Shown: piece by piece, positions 44,972-55,172 of the stretch
How positions within the stretch are numbered: position 1 is the first letter of the stretch
Layout of the letters: each line of letters begins with the position of its first letter
Assembly: GCA_000469685.2 (NCBI GenBank)
Contig: LS997567.1
Coordinates: 13,878,740-13,942,739, forward strand
Origin: Haemonchus contortus
Taxonomy: Eukaryota; Nematoda; Chromadorea; Rhabditida; Trichostrongylidae
Direction of reading: 5' to 3'
DNA length: 64,000 bases
Program-made: the position numbers and the translations under genes
Notes under the pieces: model-generated
What the model was told of the DNA's origin: nothing
The model's input: the letters and a program-made list of their open reading frames with translations, nothing else
Database searches by the model: none

Positions 44972-46922
44972 CAAGGGAAGGATAATTGGTCGCAGTGGCC
45001 ATTCAAGATGAGATGTATACCCCCGTAGGTGGTTTCGAACACTGATCTCAAATCTGTATTCCAAATCTGCGAAACGATTCTGGGAATAAAGTTACGGGCC
45101 CGGGGCCTCCCTGTGTTATACCACTGCGCTGAACGGATCACCGAGCCGAGCAAAGTCCTTACCTGTGCAACGGTGGCCTGGGGGATAGTGTGGTGGATTG
45201 ATAGGCATGACATCAAGGTTCGAATCTTTGATGCATGGGCTCGTTTTGCTTTTCCATAAAAGGCGTCCTAAACGCTTGCAAAACGTTTTTGGGCCCAGTG
45301 TTGGGCATCTACAGGGCTTCCTCACAAATAAGGAACACTGGAGAGGTATTACAAGGCAAGTTTTTTTTGCCGCCCACCGGCCGATTAAGGGTGGAGCTCC
45401 ATTCGAGAAAAGAGGAATTTTAAATATTTGCTTAAAATGAGCCTCAAAGGCTACAAAGAGGAAGATTTCAAATGATTCATCGGGTCAAACGCTCTTCAAC
45501 ACGTTACCAGCGAATCTTCTGAACGAATGTGGGATCATCATATTTGGTGGAGGAAGTTCTTTCTTGTAGCATGAAGTAGACACCAACACTATCCAAGAGG
45601 CAGTAATGAAGTGGTTTCGAGCCGTACTTATCGATACTAGGAAAAGCCCGTTATCCTTTGTCGAATTCGAAAAGAAGTCGAATTCGTGAAAGACGATCAC
45701 AATTATCCTCTCCGCTAGCCTGATGAGGACAGCGACGATGGACCCGTAGCTTCGCAAATGAAACTTCCTACGTTTGTGGGGATATAGAGGCTTCGAAGTG
45801 AAACGTAGCCCTCATGTTTGTGATCTGGCCCTTTTGTGGCACTGGTGGAAGAGTCTATAGTCTTCTGAAGCTCGAGTTTCAAAAGAAGCCGCAGCTTCTC
45901 GAGCATGAGAAACACGTTTTGTATTACCACGACAAAGGGCCGTCTACGGGAATTAAGAGAGCATGAGCTTTCGAATTGATCTGTTATTGACAGCTTACGA
46001 TGTATTATGTGGTCGCAACTATCAGATGCAAAACAAGCTAGTCGGTCTGCCTACTTATGAAGATTAGCGGATAAATTGTAAGGATGAGTTATCATAAAAT
46101 TGATAAAGGAGTCCGATTGCGCAACAGTCATTTCCAGTGGATACCGCTTCAAATCAACAATGAAGGCTCATGGGGGGAAATTCAGAACAATTCACAGGTG
46201 GATACAGGGTTTCGAGGACAGCCGTGGTACCATGCCCCACCGCTCCACCACGCTTACCTACCGAAAGGGCCTCTTGAAGGGCATTTACCCCATGAATAGA
46301 ATCAACGGATAATCGTATGTGCACACAAAGAGATAAACTATTGTTCTACAGTATTTTTTCAACAATGCCCGTTAACTTGTACCACCCCTTCGAGAGCGCG
46401 GGCACTATTCCTAGAATCTGTGGGCCGTATCTCTCCCAAAGAGGGCTCTGGTCGGATGAGTCATTCAACCGCCGCCTACCGTAAGTACGGGGAGCTGCCG
46501 AAAATTTCAAAACACCATCTCGATTGTTCAGGGTAGAGATACGCATGCATATATTCGGCCAATAGCGGTAAGAAAAATTTTATTGGATGACTACTCTCCC
46601 GAGTCCTAAATTGTGAGGGAACCCTCTAGACGCCCAACATTGAGCCCAAAAACATTTGTAAGCGTTTAGTACGCATTTTATGGAAAAGCAAAACGAGCCC
46701 ATGCATCAAGGGATCGAACCTTGGTCTCATGCCTATCAATCCTCCACACTATCCCCCAGGCCACCGTTGCACAGGTAAGAGCTTTGCTCGGCTCGGTGAT
46801 CCGTTCAGCGCAGTGATATAACACAGGGAGGCCCGGGCACGTAACTTTGTTCCCAGAATCGTTTCGCAGATTTGGAATACAGATTTCTTGAATGGCCACT
46901 GCGACCAATTATCTTTCCCTTG
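44972..46922. mobile_element. Long-TIR DNA element, TAA target duplication
   Basis: The ~300 bp terminal inverted repeats (44972-45310 and 46620-46922) begin CAAGGGAAGGATAATTGG / CAAGGGAAAGATAATTGG and share CAAATCTGCGAAACGATTCT, CCTCCCTGTGTTATA, GATCACCGAGCCGAGCAAAG and TTGCTTTTCCATAAAA. TAA flanks both ends (44969-44971, 46923-46925). 3-bp TAA/TTA duplications are the mark of PIF/Harbinger elements, but no Harbinger transposase is visible in the ~1.3 kb core, so the superfamily is an inference. Each TIR carries an inward tRNA-like module. A second, truncated copy is at 2837-4090. Confidence 0.85.
45174..45227 (+). promoter_or_regulatory. tRNA-like A/B boxes in left TIR
   Basis: TGGCCTGGGGG (45174-45184) is box A with one mismatch; GGTTCGAATCT (45217-45227) is box B with one mismatch. 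The T-arm stem (CAAGG with CTTTG, one G-T pair) still forms, but the acceptor stem (GCAACGG) has no partner. The right TIR has TGGCCTGGGGG and GGTTCGATCCC on the minus strand (about 46704-46764). This is a tRNA-derived, SINE-like head and not a tRNA gene. Confidence 0.65.
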
Positions 46923-46925
46923 TAA

Positions 46926-47249
46926 GCAAAGTTTCATCGCGCATTCAAATAGGAGGTACTCCTCGAAAAAAAGATCATAGAACGCTCTTCAAAACTATCT
47001 AGGCTATAAAAAACAACATGAAAATTTGTCGGGGGCTATCTGAAAAATGTGGTCGAATCTCCTGAGTGGACTGTGTTTGCATTGGGTAGTAGAGTCTAGA
47101 ATCGAAGAATTATAATACTGTCTAGGAAGTTTCTGGAAAAAGATATTACAGAAAAAATCTGGCCAAATTCTAAGAGTGGTTGGGGTCTGCACTGACGTGG
47201 GCTATCTAAAGTCAAAATGCATAACTTCATTCAAAAATATTTTACAACT
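46926..47249. other. No supported feature
   Basis: Nothing recognised between two transposons. Confidence 0.4.
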
Positions 47250-48559
47250 ACAGTGCGTCTACAAATTATACAGCCACCCCTGATTTCCCCAGAAACTCGT
47301 AGTATACGATGTTTCTGAAACATGTCAAAGTAGAAACTGCTTCAAATCTGATTTGCCATTCGCACCACGAACATTTTTCTTCGTCATTTTTTCAGTAAAG
47401 GTTGCTTCTCCAAAATCTTCAAATGATACATCCACTACATATCTTCGTGTCGTGTTTCAGAGTAACGAAGTCGCTTTGTTCATGTAATGTTCTTCATTTT
47501 CAGAAAATGGGAAAAGGAAGTTGCTTTCGGATGTCGCGCAGTTGTGGAAGATTTCATTAAGATTTCTGAAGCCTATAGAATCAGGAGAAGTGCTGGACCT
47601 CCTTAGCTGCTGTCCGACAGAGACAATCGCCGTATTTCGAGGGAAGCGTCGAACTCCACCAAGTCGTATGAAAATGCGATCGTCTCTGACCCTCAATGTC
47701 TCGAAAACGCTACTTGGGAGGGCGATCGAGAAGTCCAAGTTCATCGTCGAGCAGAATGCCTAAGGCGCCCTTTATGACAAAAAGATATCGAGACAATCGG
47801 GTAGCTTTCGCCAGAAGGTGCAGGTGCGAACCGAAAGGAATAAGGTGTTTTTCATATGTTGACATTTGACCTTCCTTCTCTTGATGGTTTTGGTTCTCCT
47901 GGTCCTTTTTTTCCGATGAAAAGAAGTTCACTTGTAACGGTCCGTACGGGAACCGATTTTATTGGCATGATCTGGGGAAAGAAAAACTTCAGTTTTCTAG
48001 ACGGAACTTCAAGGCAGGAGGGTCATGGTTTGGGCCGCGATTTCGTCGAGTAGGCGTATCCGTTTATGATCTGTACAAGAGAAGATGAAATCGTCCTTAT
48101 ATCGAACTGTTATGCGCCGTGCACTTCTTCCTTTCTGGCGTCAGAACCGGCACCGAAATCGTCTTTTTATACAAAGTAACGCCCCATTTCACGTCAGCAA
48201 GAGCACTCAAGTTTGGTCCTCTCGGCGTCAAATTGCACTTCTGCCCCGGCCGGCAAACAGCTCCAATTTGAATCCGATGGAAAATGTATGGGGCTTCATG
48301 GTGCAGAAGATTTACGCCCAAAACAAGCAATCCCGAGGCGTTAAGGAGTTGAAAAAGAGCGATCATCGAAGCATGGCACCAAGTTGACCAGTAGCTGACT
48401 GATAGTCGTCATTTGAGCCTATACCGCCGTATTTTCGAAGTTACTCGAAGAAATAGTGGACTGACTAATTATCGACTTTGCAACTTTCTTTCCTTGTTGT
48501 ATGTTTGTTGTCAAATAAATTAATTTTCTTAGTGGCTGTATCATCTGGAGACGTTGGAA
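47250..48559 (+). pseudogene. Tc1-like transposon, decayed transposase
   Basis: The TIRs pair as CGTCTACAAATTATACAGCC (left, about 47256) and CGTCTCCAGATGATACAGCC (right, read on the minus strand, ending 48556), giving a ~1.3 kb element of standard Tc1 size. Across frames the transposase reads SSRMPKAPFMTKRYRDNRVA, FFSDEKKFTCNGPYGN (first Asp kept), YWHDLGKKN, FKAGGSWFG, FIQSNAPFHVS (second Asp, normally QDNAPCH, lost), LPRPANSSNLNPMENVWGF (third catalytic Glu kept) and AIIEAWHQVDQ, then YRRIFEVTRRN near the end. Frameshifts in several places make it inactive. It belongs to the DD34E group by motif. Confidence 0.85.
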
Positions 48560-49224
48560 AAGCCCCCTTCACTGAAAAATTGACCAGAAAAATGTTTGTG
48601 TTTCAGAGCTGGAATTTGGTGATAATGTGCGAATTGCAATTCTGATTTGGCACATTTTTTGACACTCTTTCAGGAACATCGCACAATGTGGATTTTGGGG
48701 AAATCAGAGGTGGCTGTCATTTGGAGACGCACTGTAGAGAGATTGTTGAAATTCGGGAGGGATACAGGCGGTGGACCGGACTGTGGGGAAAGCGTGGAGT
48801 CCGAAGACGGTGGCTGTGGCCAAAATCCTTCCTGGTTATGCACCGTCAATTCTCTGTTTTGCTCCCTTCAAGGAAGAGGATTCACGTGTGGTAGGATTTG
48901 CGCTGTAGAGGTCTTTGCCGATATTACGTTCCTCTATATCTATCAGATGTGTAAATGACCGATCAATGGCCACTTTGATTTTTTTGGTCTTTTAGTATAA
49001 AAGTTTAAGAAGGTTGAAGAGATGTAACAGTACTGTAGCTGTAGACGCAGCTATCGATAATGACGGCCGAGTTTGGTTCACTTGATTTGAAGTACTCGAT
49101 ATAGGGCACTACTCCTTATTTGAGAAGAAAAGGGAAGGAGCAATGATAGACCCGGGTGTGTGCGTCTATCGATGTTTGTGTCGGTGTGCAAGTGTGTCTG
49201 TGTATGGGTGGAGTCTCAGCTTTC
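48560..49224. other. No supported feature
   Basis: A 103-codon ORF (48647-48958, +) has no recognisable domain. A TG-rich degenerate stretch lies at 49156-49206. Confidence 0.4.
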
Positions 49225-49400
49225 GTTTCCGTGGATCTAGAGCGTTCCAACTTGGTAAAAGTACACGTGGCAGGATGGGATCACTAATGATAGGTGCAGG
49301 ACTGGACTCTCCCAAGGAGCGCGCGCGGAGAAGGTCAAGTTGGACATAGAGCGTACACATTTGATAGGGGTACAGGCGGTAGTACGGGCACAGGCGGTAG
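49225..49400 (-). repeat. Diverged minisatellite units beside a TG-rich stretch
   Basis: GGATCTAGAGCGTTCCAACT, GTGGCAGGATGGGATCACTA and GGACTGGACTC match one unit of the 62.4-63.2 kb minisatellite in opposite orientation. A second partial unit (ACATTTGATAGGGGTACAGG) follows at 49360-49400. Confidence 0.6.
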
Positions 49401-49907
49401 TTGATGTTGAATGTTAATGTTGAATGTTGATGGCAGGTGACACGACTGGAGTTGAAAAAAGATTTTAAACTGAGTTACTTAGAAACACATGGGCTGGGCG
49501 CAGTTTTGTCCTGACTGACAAGGCGCTCACAAAGAGTGTGTGTTTGTATAGCCGTAAGTTTATAATCTCTGTTTTACTGTACCGGAGTGATCCAATTCAA
49601 GAGGGACGTAGGCGGCACTTCAGATTTACTAAAAAAGGAGGAGAGGCCGGCGTTAGCCAAGGAATTCTAATTTTATATTATGTAATTTGCAGTTCCAGAA
49701 CCCCTCTCATTTGCTATGGACATTATAGCCATCTGGTGGGCAGTTCTATACTGAAACAAATCACATCATCTTTGCCCGAGATTTTTCCCTAATCGACGTC
49801 GCTGTTGTTTCAAACTTCGGCAATGGCCGGATCACCATTTCCTTCACACTGTTTTCCAGTGCGTGGAGAAAGCCGTGAAGCTCAGGAACCCATGACCGTC
49901 ATAACCT
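49401..49907. other. No supported feature
   Basis: A short TGTTGAATGT direct repeat at 49402-49432; otherwise nothing recognised. Confidence 0.4.
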
Positions 49908-51353
49908 AGGATCACTCCGCTTCCCTCGCAAGATTCCAGCAGCAGTTGTGGCTAAAGTCGCTGAGACCGACAAGAGCATTCGCAAAGCCCGACGGAGCTC
50001 CGTCAATTATAAGACCAAGATGACTTCCCTTCGTCCTCCTGACGGAACTGTTACTGCATCCCGAAGGGCAATAGAGAAGCTCGTCTGAGGTTTCTACTCT
50101 GATATCTTCAACAAACACGACTATCTGCCTACCTTCCGTCTCGAGCAAGATGAATATGTCTTCCCTTCTCTCCTCCTTCCCTAAATTCGAAATGCCATCA
50201 CATCTATAAAGGATTTTACGGCACCCGGTCACGAACGGATAAAATCAGAACATCTAAAGAGCTTCTACAGTTGTGCTCAGAATCCTGGCTAGCTTTCCAC
50301 GCGGTACCTGTCGGAGTGCAAAGTGGACTTCGTGGAAAAGTTGCAAGACTATGTTGATGTATAAGGAGATCAAGATGATATTTGCACCTATCGCCGAATC
50401 TACTTGCTGTCTGTAATCTTCGAACTTTTCACGCAGTATCCTGAACATGGACAACGTCCTTGTGATGGACAGCTGTACGAGTGGATAAGTTTTCGAGGTT
50501 AAGTACGATCACGTCCACACTGTTACAAGGTTCATTGAAATTTTGCGAAATAGAAAAAGGCGTTGTGTCTGACGCTCATCGATTTGAGCAAGTTTTCCGA
50601 TACCGTCGAGACAGAAGTGATAATTAAGGCTCGGACGGTTAAGGTAATTTTACTCAATACACAATAACTTTATGTGCTGTAAGACAACTTTATACCAGAA
50701 TCCTGCCAGTCTTCAAGGAAGTCCTTGTCAATGTGGATAGAAGAATAGACAGGACGATACCATCACGCCCAAACTTCTGACTGCCGCTCTTGAGAACGTC
50801 TTAGTAGTGAGAAGACTCGAAAGCTAAGTCCGAGTTATTCTTGCATCATCTCAGCTTTGCAGACGACATCGTGCTTATAACCCGAGAATCGAGCAGGGCG
50901 GACCAATGCTGGCCTACTTCGACAGCGCTCGTGGGAAAATCGGTGTAAAGCGGTACTTGCCGTCGGCTTTATGTACGAGAAACAGATTGGTATCTGATGC
51001 TTCCTTTATGGTGAGCGGAACGAATATCTCCGTATAATCTAGCTACGTTATCTAGGTCGAGAAGTCCACATGATGAATGACCTAGCTCCGGAGCTGAACA
51101 AAAGGAAACGTGCGGCATGGATAGCATTCAAGAATGTCGCGCTCACATTCTCGACACTGCGGTCCTTCCTGCTTTGATGTACGTGTCGGGGACTTATTCT
51201 ACGAAAGCAGGATTCGCATGCAGCCAGCGTCATTGAACGCGCTGTGGAAAGGACAGTGCTCGGAATTTCCGCATACGAGCAAGTGCATACGGAGTCCTTA
51301 TTCTCGAGGACCGTCAACGAACGAGGCTGGGATGCCGCTGCTCACGCCAAGAA
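49908..51353 (+). pseudogene. Old RTE-class LINE (copy 3)
   Basis: Heavily decayed RTE coding sequence on the plus strand: KSIRKARRSSVNYKTKMTSL and RPPDGTVTASRRAIEKLV (49960-50090), TAPGHERIKSEHLKS (50218-50262), ALCLTLIDLSKFSDTVETEV (50560-50620), and near 51230 a segment matching the C-terminal ERTMLG region, ending CTCACGCCAAGAAG. Numerous stops and indels; many times older than copies 1 and 2. It ends in a TTTA repeat. It converges with copy 2, which lies 315 bp away on the opposite strand. Confidence 0.75.
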
Positions 51354-51402
51354 GTTTTTATTTATTTATTCATTTGTTTATTTATTTATTTATTTATTCA
51401 TA
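51354..51402. repeat. (TTTA)n simple repeat at LINE 3' edge
   Basis: TTTA repeats with a few CATT variants directly follow the copy 3 RTE remnant and may be its tail. Confidence 0.75.
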
Positions 51403-51683
51403 CACTCCACTGAGTGCGCCACAACTAGCAAATAAGCCATCCGGCGCCATTGTGCAATGTGGGAATAGAAAAAGATAAGAGGAGCAAATCACTGAGATAT
51501 ACCAATGTCCAAATGCTGTAGTACTTAAGAGTGCAACGATGTAAGCTACTGGCTGGTTAGCAAGAAATGAACGGTTGAGTGAGTATTTCGCTAGATTGGA
51601 AGCATCGAGATAAGCAGGCTTTGGCGCCATTGCCTGTGCAATACTGCCGTGAAAGCTCTACGAAACAACACCTGTCACCTGTA

Positions 51684-52076
51684 TCACCTGTCGTCCCGTT
51701 GATCATCGATTTCCTCAAACGGGCGCCAGTAACGTCCCCATTCGTCCCTGTCACGAGCCAGAGTGGTCCAGTGAATGGTTCTCGCTTCAGGGACACGAGG
51801 TTCAACATTCCTTTCGTTCAGAGCTTTCGTGAAGAAGTCTGACCATCTCGTTGGCGGCCTTCCTGGAGTTCGTTTGATGTCCCGAGGGATCCAGTCAGTA
51901 ACCGCCCTGGTCCAACGGTCATCACTATATCGCATAACGTGTCCGGCCCACCTGATTTTCGATTTCTTGGCGTAATCAACGGCATCCCTGATCTTCGTTC
52001 GGTGACGGAGCTCGGAACTCCGGATTCCATTCTGCACTTGTGTGTATAAGAAAATTCCGAGCATCGTCCTTTCCAA
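51684..52076 (-). pseudogene. RTE C-terminal region
   Basis: [20 protein letters not shown], then [57 protein letters not shown] and [13 protein letters not shown]. This RWAGH / GRPP-RW region is the usual C-terminus of RTE and related LINE proteins. Copy 1 lacks most of it through the 267-bp deletion. Confidence 0.8.
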
Positions 52077-52130
52077 AGCGCGTTGAATAACGCTGACAGC
52101 ATGCTCATCCTGCTATCGTAGAGTCCGAGT

Positions 52131-53194
52131 CTATGAGGCGTACGTTAAAGCAGGAAGGACAGCAATGTCGAAAAGGTGAGCGCGGAGCCGGATGTTCTTT
52201 GTCTTCTTCACTACTCCCTCGATATTCCTAAATGCTCCCCACGCGGCGCGTTTCCTTCTGCACAGCTCTGGAGCTAGGTCGTTCATCATGTTGACTTCCC
52301 GACCTAGATACACATAGCTGGAGCATTCGGAAATATTCGTTCCGTTTAACGTGAAAGGAGCATCAGGTACCAATCCGTTTCTCATGAACATCGTCTTCGT
52401 TAGGTTCAGCCTCAAGCCGATCTTTCCACAAGCACTATCAAACTCGGCCAGCATTCGTTCCGCCTGCTCGATGTTCGGTGTTATAAAAACGATGTCGTCT
52501 GCAAAGCGGAGGGGATGTAGGTAGCGGCCGTCGGCCTTCACTCTCAAGTCTCCCATTCCAAATGACGCATGATATTCTCGAGGGCGGCACTGAAAAGTTT
52601 GGGCGAAATAGTATCGCCTTGCCGAACACCTCTCTTCACGTTGACAATGACTTTCTTATAGAATGGTGAAATCCTGGTCGTGAAGCTGTCGTAGAGCTCA
52701 CGAAGCATCCTTATATATTGCGTAGGAACACCCTGGTTGCCCAGGGCTTCAATTATCGCTTCTGTCTCAACGGCGTCAAAGGCTTTCTTCAAGTCGATAA
52801 ACGTAAGACATAGCGGCATTTTGTACTCTCGCAATACTTCAATGAGCCTTGTTAGGGTGTGGATATGATCGATTGTACTGAACCCTCTCCGAAACCCTGC
52901 TTGCTCGCATGGCTGTCCTTCATCTAATATTCTGTCAATCCTGTTTAGGATGACACGAATGAAAAGCTTGTAGATTACGGACAGCAGGCAGATTGAGCGA
53001 TATTTGCCAATATCATCTGGATCTCCCTTTTTATACAGCAACACAGTCTTGCTAGTTTTCCACGACATGGGCACTTTGCATTCCGACAGGTACCGTGTGA
53101 AGAGTCTCGCTAGAGTTTTGATGATGACTGGTGGTATACTCTTCAGATGTTCTGGTTTGATCCTATCGGGACCGGGCGCTGTACAGTTCTTCAT
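52131..53194 (-). pseudogene. RTE reverse transcriptase (two frames)
   Basis: Fingers and palm in 53194-52544 (TAPGPDRIKPEHLKS, FIDLKKAFDAVETEAIIEAL with motif A Asp, RGVRQGDTISPKLF) and the rest in 52556-52131 (FADDIVFITPNIEQAERMLA with both catalytic Asp, then GLRLNLTKTMFMRNG and SSYVYLGREVNM). The frame switch after HLEW occurs where a small deletion relative to related RTE proteins seems to lie. Copy 1 has exactly the same switch and the same two TAG codons after LPALTYAS. Confidence 0.9.
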
Positions 53195-53909
53195 CGACGT
53201 GATGGCATGTCGTATTTCGGAAGTGAGAACGGAAGGAGCGATATATATTCGTCTTGCCTAAGATGGTGAGTAGGCAGGTAGACGTGGCTGTCGAAGAGAT
53301 CCGAGTAGAAGTCGTAGATGACCTTCTCCATTGCCTTCCGGGATGCAGTAATGGTTCCGTCAGGACGACGAAGGGAGGTCATCTTGGTCTTGTAATCGGC
53401 GAAGCTCCGTCGGGCTTTGCGAATGCTCTTTCCGGCCTCGGCGGCTTCGTCCATGACTGCTGCTCTTCTCTCTTTCAGATCTTCCTTTATCGCTTCTCTG
53501 CATAGCTTAGCAAGTTCGGACGTTTGTTGATAATTGCCTGTAGCTCGCGCGATTACACGCTGGCGTATCAGCTCGAGAGTCTTCGAAGAGAGTCGTCTCT
53601 TAGCTACTTGTAGACTCTCTGCTCTCTTAGCACTATCGTGAAGATGTTCGACGAGCCGGTTGTATTCTTCGTCGACGTTGTCGATAACGGAATCCTCTCA
53701 TTTACTCGCAAGGGAAGCGAAGTGGTCCCAGTTGATGGAGGTCTTGGGGCTTCGTTCCTAAACTTCATAGCTCTCTCTCCACGCACTGAGAAGGAGAATC
53801 TAGCGCGGAGGAGACGATGGTCCGATCCTGTGTAGAACTTCGGAACAACAGCGACGTCGGTCAGGCAAAATCTCCGATTGAAGATGATGTGGTCTATTTC
53901 ATTATGGAA

Positions 53910-54524
53910 CTATCCACCAGGTGACTCCCATGTCCACCTTAAATGAGAGGGCTTCTGGAACTGCGAGTTACCATGGATGGTATGGGTCTTCATGATAAAC
54001 TCGGACAGCCTTTCACCCTGCTCGTTCCATTCCACTCCGTGAGTCCCGATGTGAATCTCTTCAGCCGTTCTTCTGGGGCCGATCTTGGCGTTAAAATCAC
54101 CGACGATGACCTTGAAGAAAGTGTGGTCTTCTCTGTAGAGCCTCTCCAGATCCATATAAAACGCTTCCAACTCCTCTTCTTCGTAGCTCGATGTTGGTGC
54201 GTAAGCAACGAAGATGGTAAGAGCTGGGATTGAGCCACATCTTCTTAATCGCAAACGTCCGATTCGGATTTTCAAGCTTTCGTACGAATCGATGTTCATG
54301 GCCAAGTGCGAATTGAGGAGGACACCTACGCCGCCGACGCCTCTACTGTCGCATGTTCCGAGGAACAGTTCTTCTCCAGTCTCAAATACAGCGTGCAGCG
54401 GGCGATGCCTTCTCGTCTCGGTCAGTCCGATGACGTCGTACTTGATCTTCCTGGCTTGCATCATCAGGTCTTCTATACACGCTTCCGATGCAAGCGTCCT
54501 TGCGTTGAAAGTACAGATCGCCAT
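53910..54524 (-). pseudogene. RTE AP-endonuclease domain
   Basis: 204 codons from MAICTFNARTL to a stop. The APE fold residues are visible: TFNARTL at the start, GLTETRRHRP (catalytic Glu) near residue 34, VLLNSHLAMN, FVAYAPTS near 105, VGDFNAKIGPR (catalytic D-x-N) near 142, and RRWTWESP-like LRWTWESPGG at the end. The domain nicks target DNA to prime reverse transcription. The expected SDH box lies after the premature TAG: the frame continues FHNEIDHIIFNRRFCLTDV, then SDHRLLRARF near 53830, so a single nonsense change separates it from the rest. Confidence 0.88.
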
Positions 54525-55172
54525 CTTAGTCCTTCTCCTTTTGGGCAGCCTGTTTTAGCCCTGAGATTTTAGCAGCCTCTCCCGAGCGGTCCTACCCAAC
54601 GCTGCCGTATTGGGGGCTCCCTCAGGTTCAGGGGAATGAGGCCCATTTCTATTACTGTTTTTGGCGTGAAGATACCCAACGTGCAGCTTGCCAGGCTCTG
54701 ACGTGGGGGCTATTGACTCCGGAGGCTTGCCAGGCTATCCCGAAGTGGACAAAGGGCTTTGTTTTGGGAGACGCCCCCGAATCGCCTCCCAGATACTTCC
54801 CAGTGTGACTTGTTCGCCACTCGAATGCAAGCTTTTGGCCGAGTCGATGGGCAGGATACCAACTGCACCCACAGACTCTCCACACACGTATGCGTGGATC
54901 GCCTGCGAGGAACAGAGGGTATATCGACCCAGCACAGCAGAATCAAGGAGTCCATCCCCTGAATCCACCTGCGTCTCTGGGCAAGTACCGGTGACTTTTG
55001 GTCGGCTATTAATTCCCCTATCCGCCACCTGGAAACGCCCTACGTAGCCTCGTCACTAACCGGCTGGGGATCCTTCAGGGAGAGAGAACCCTCAGTGAAG
55101 GAGATCCGTAGCTACGAAATAACAACAATATAAATCAAACGGGGGAAATGAAAATAGCAAATGGATTCCTAA

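Larger units (their letters stand above)
51669..55110 (-). mobile_element. Near full-length but inactivated RTE LINE (copy 2)
   Basis: On the minus strand: a GC-rich 5' part (55110-54560), an APE-type endonuclease (54524-53910), a linker (53900-53195), RT (53194-52131), a C-terminal region (52076-51684) and a short 3' UTR ending in TCACCTG/CAGGTGA repeats (51669-51690). The length (~3.4 kb) is what RTE elements usually show. It is broken by a TAG after the endonuclease WESPGG (53912), frameshifts near 53760 and 53200, one between the RT halves (about 52550), and two in-frame TAG codons just after LPALTYAS. Confidence 0.88.
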
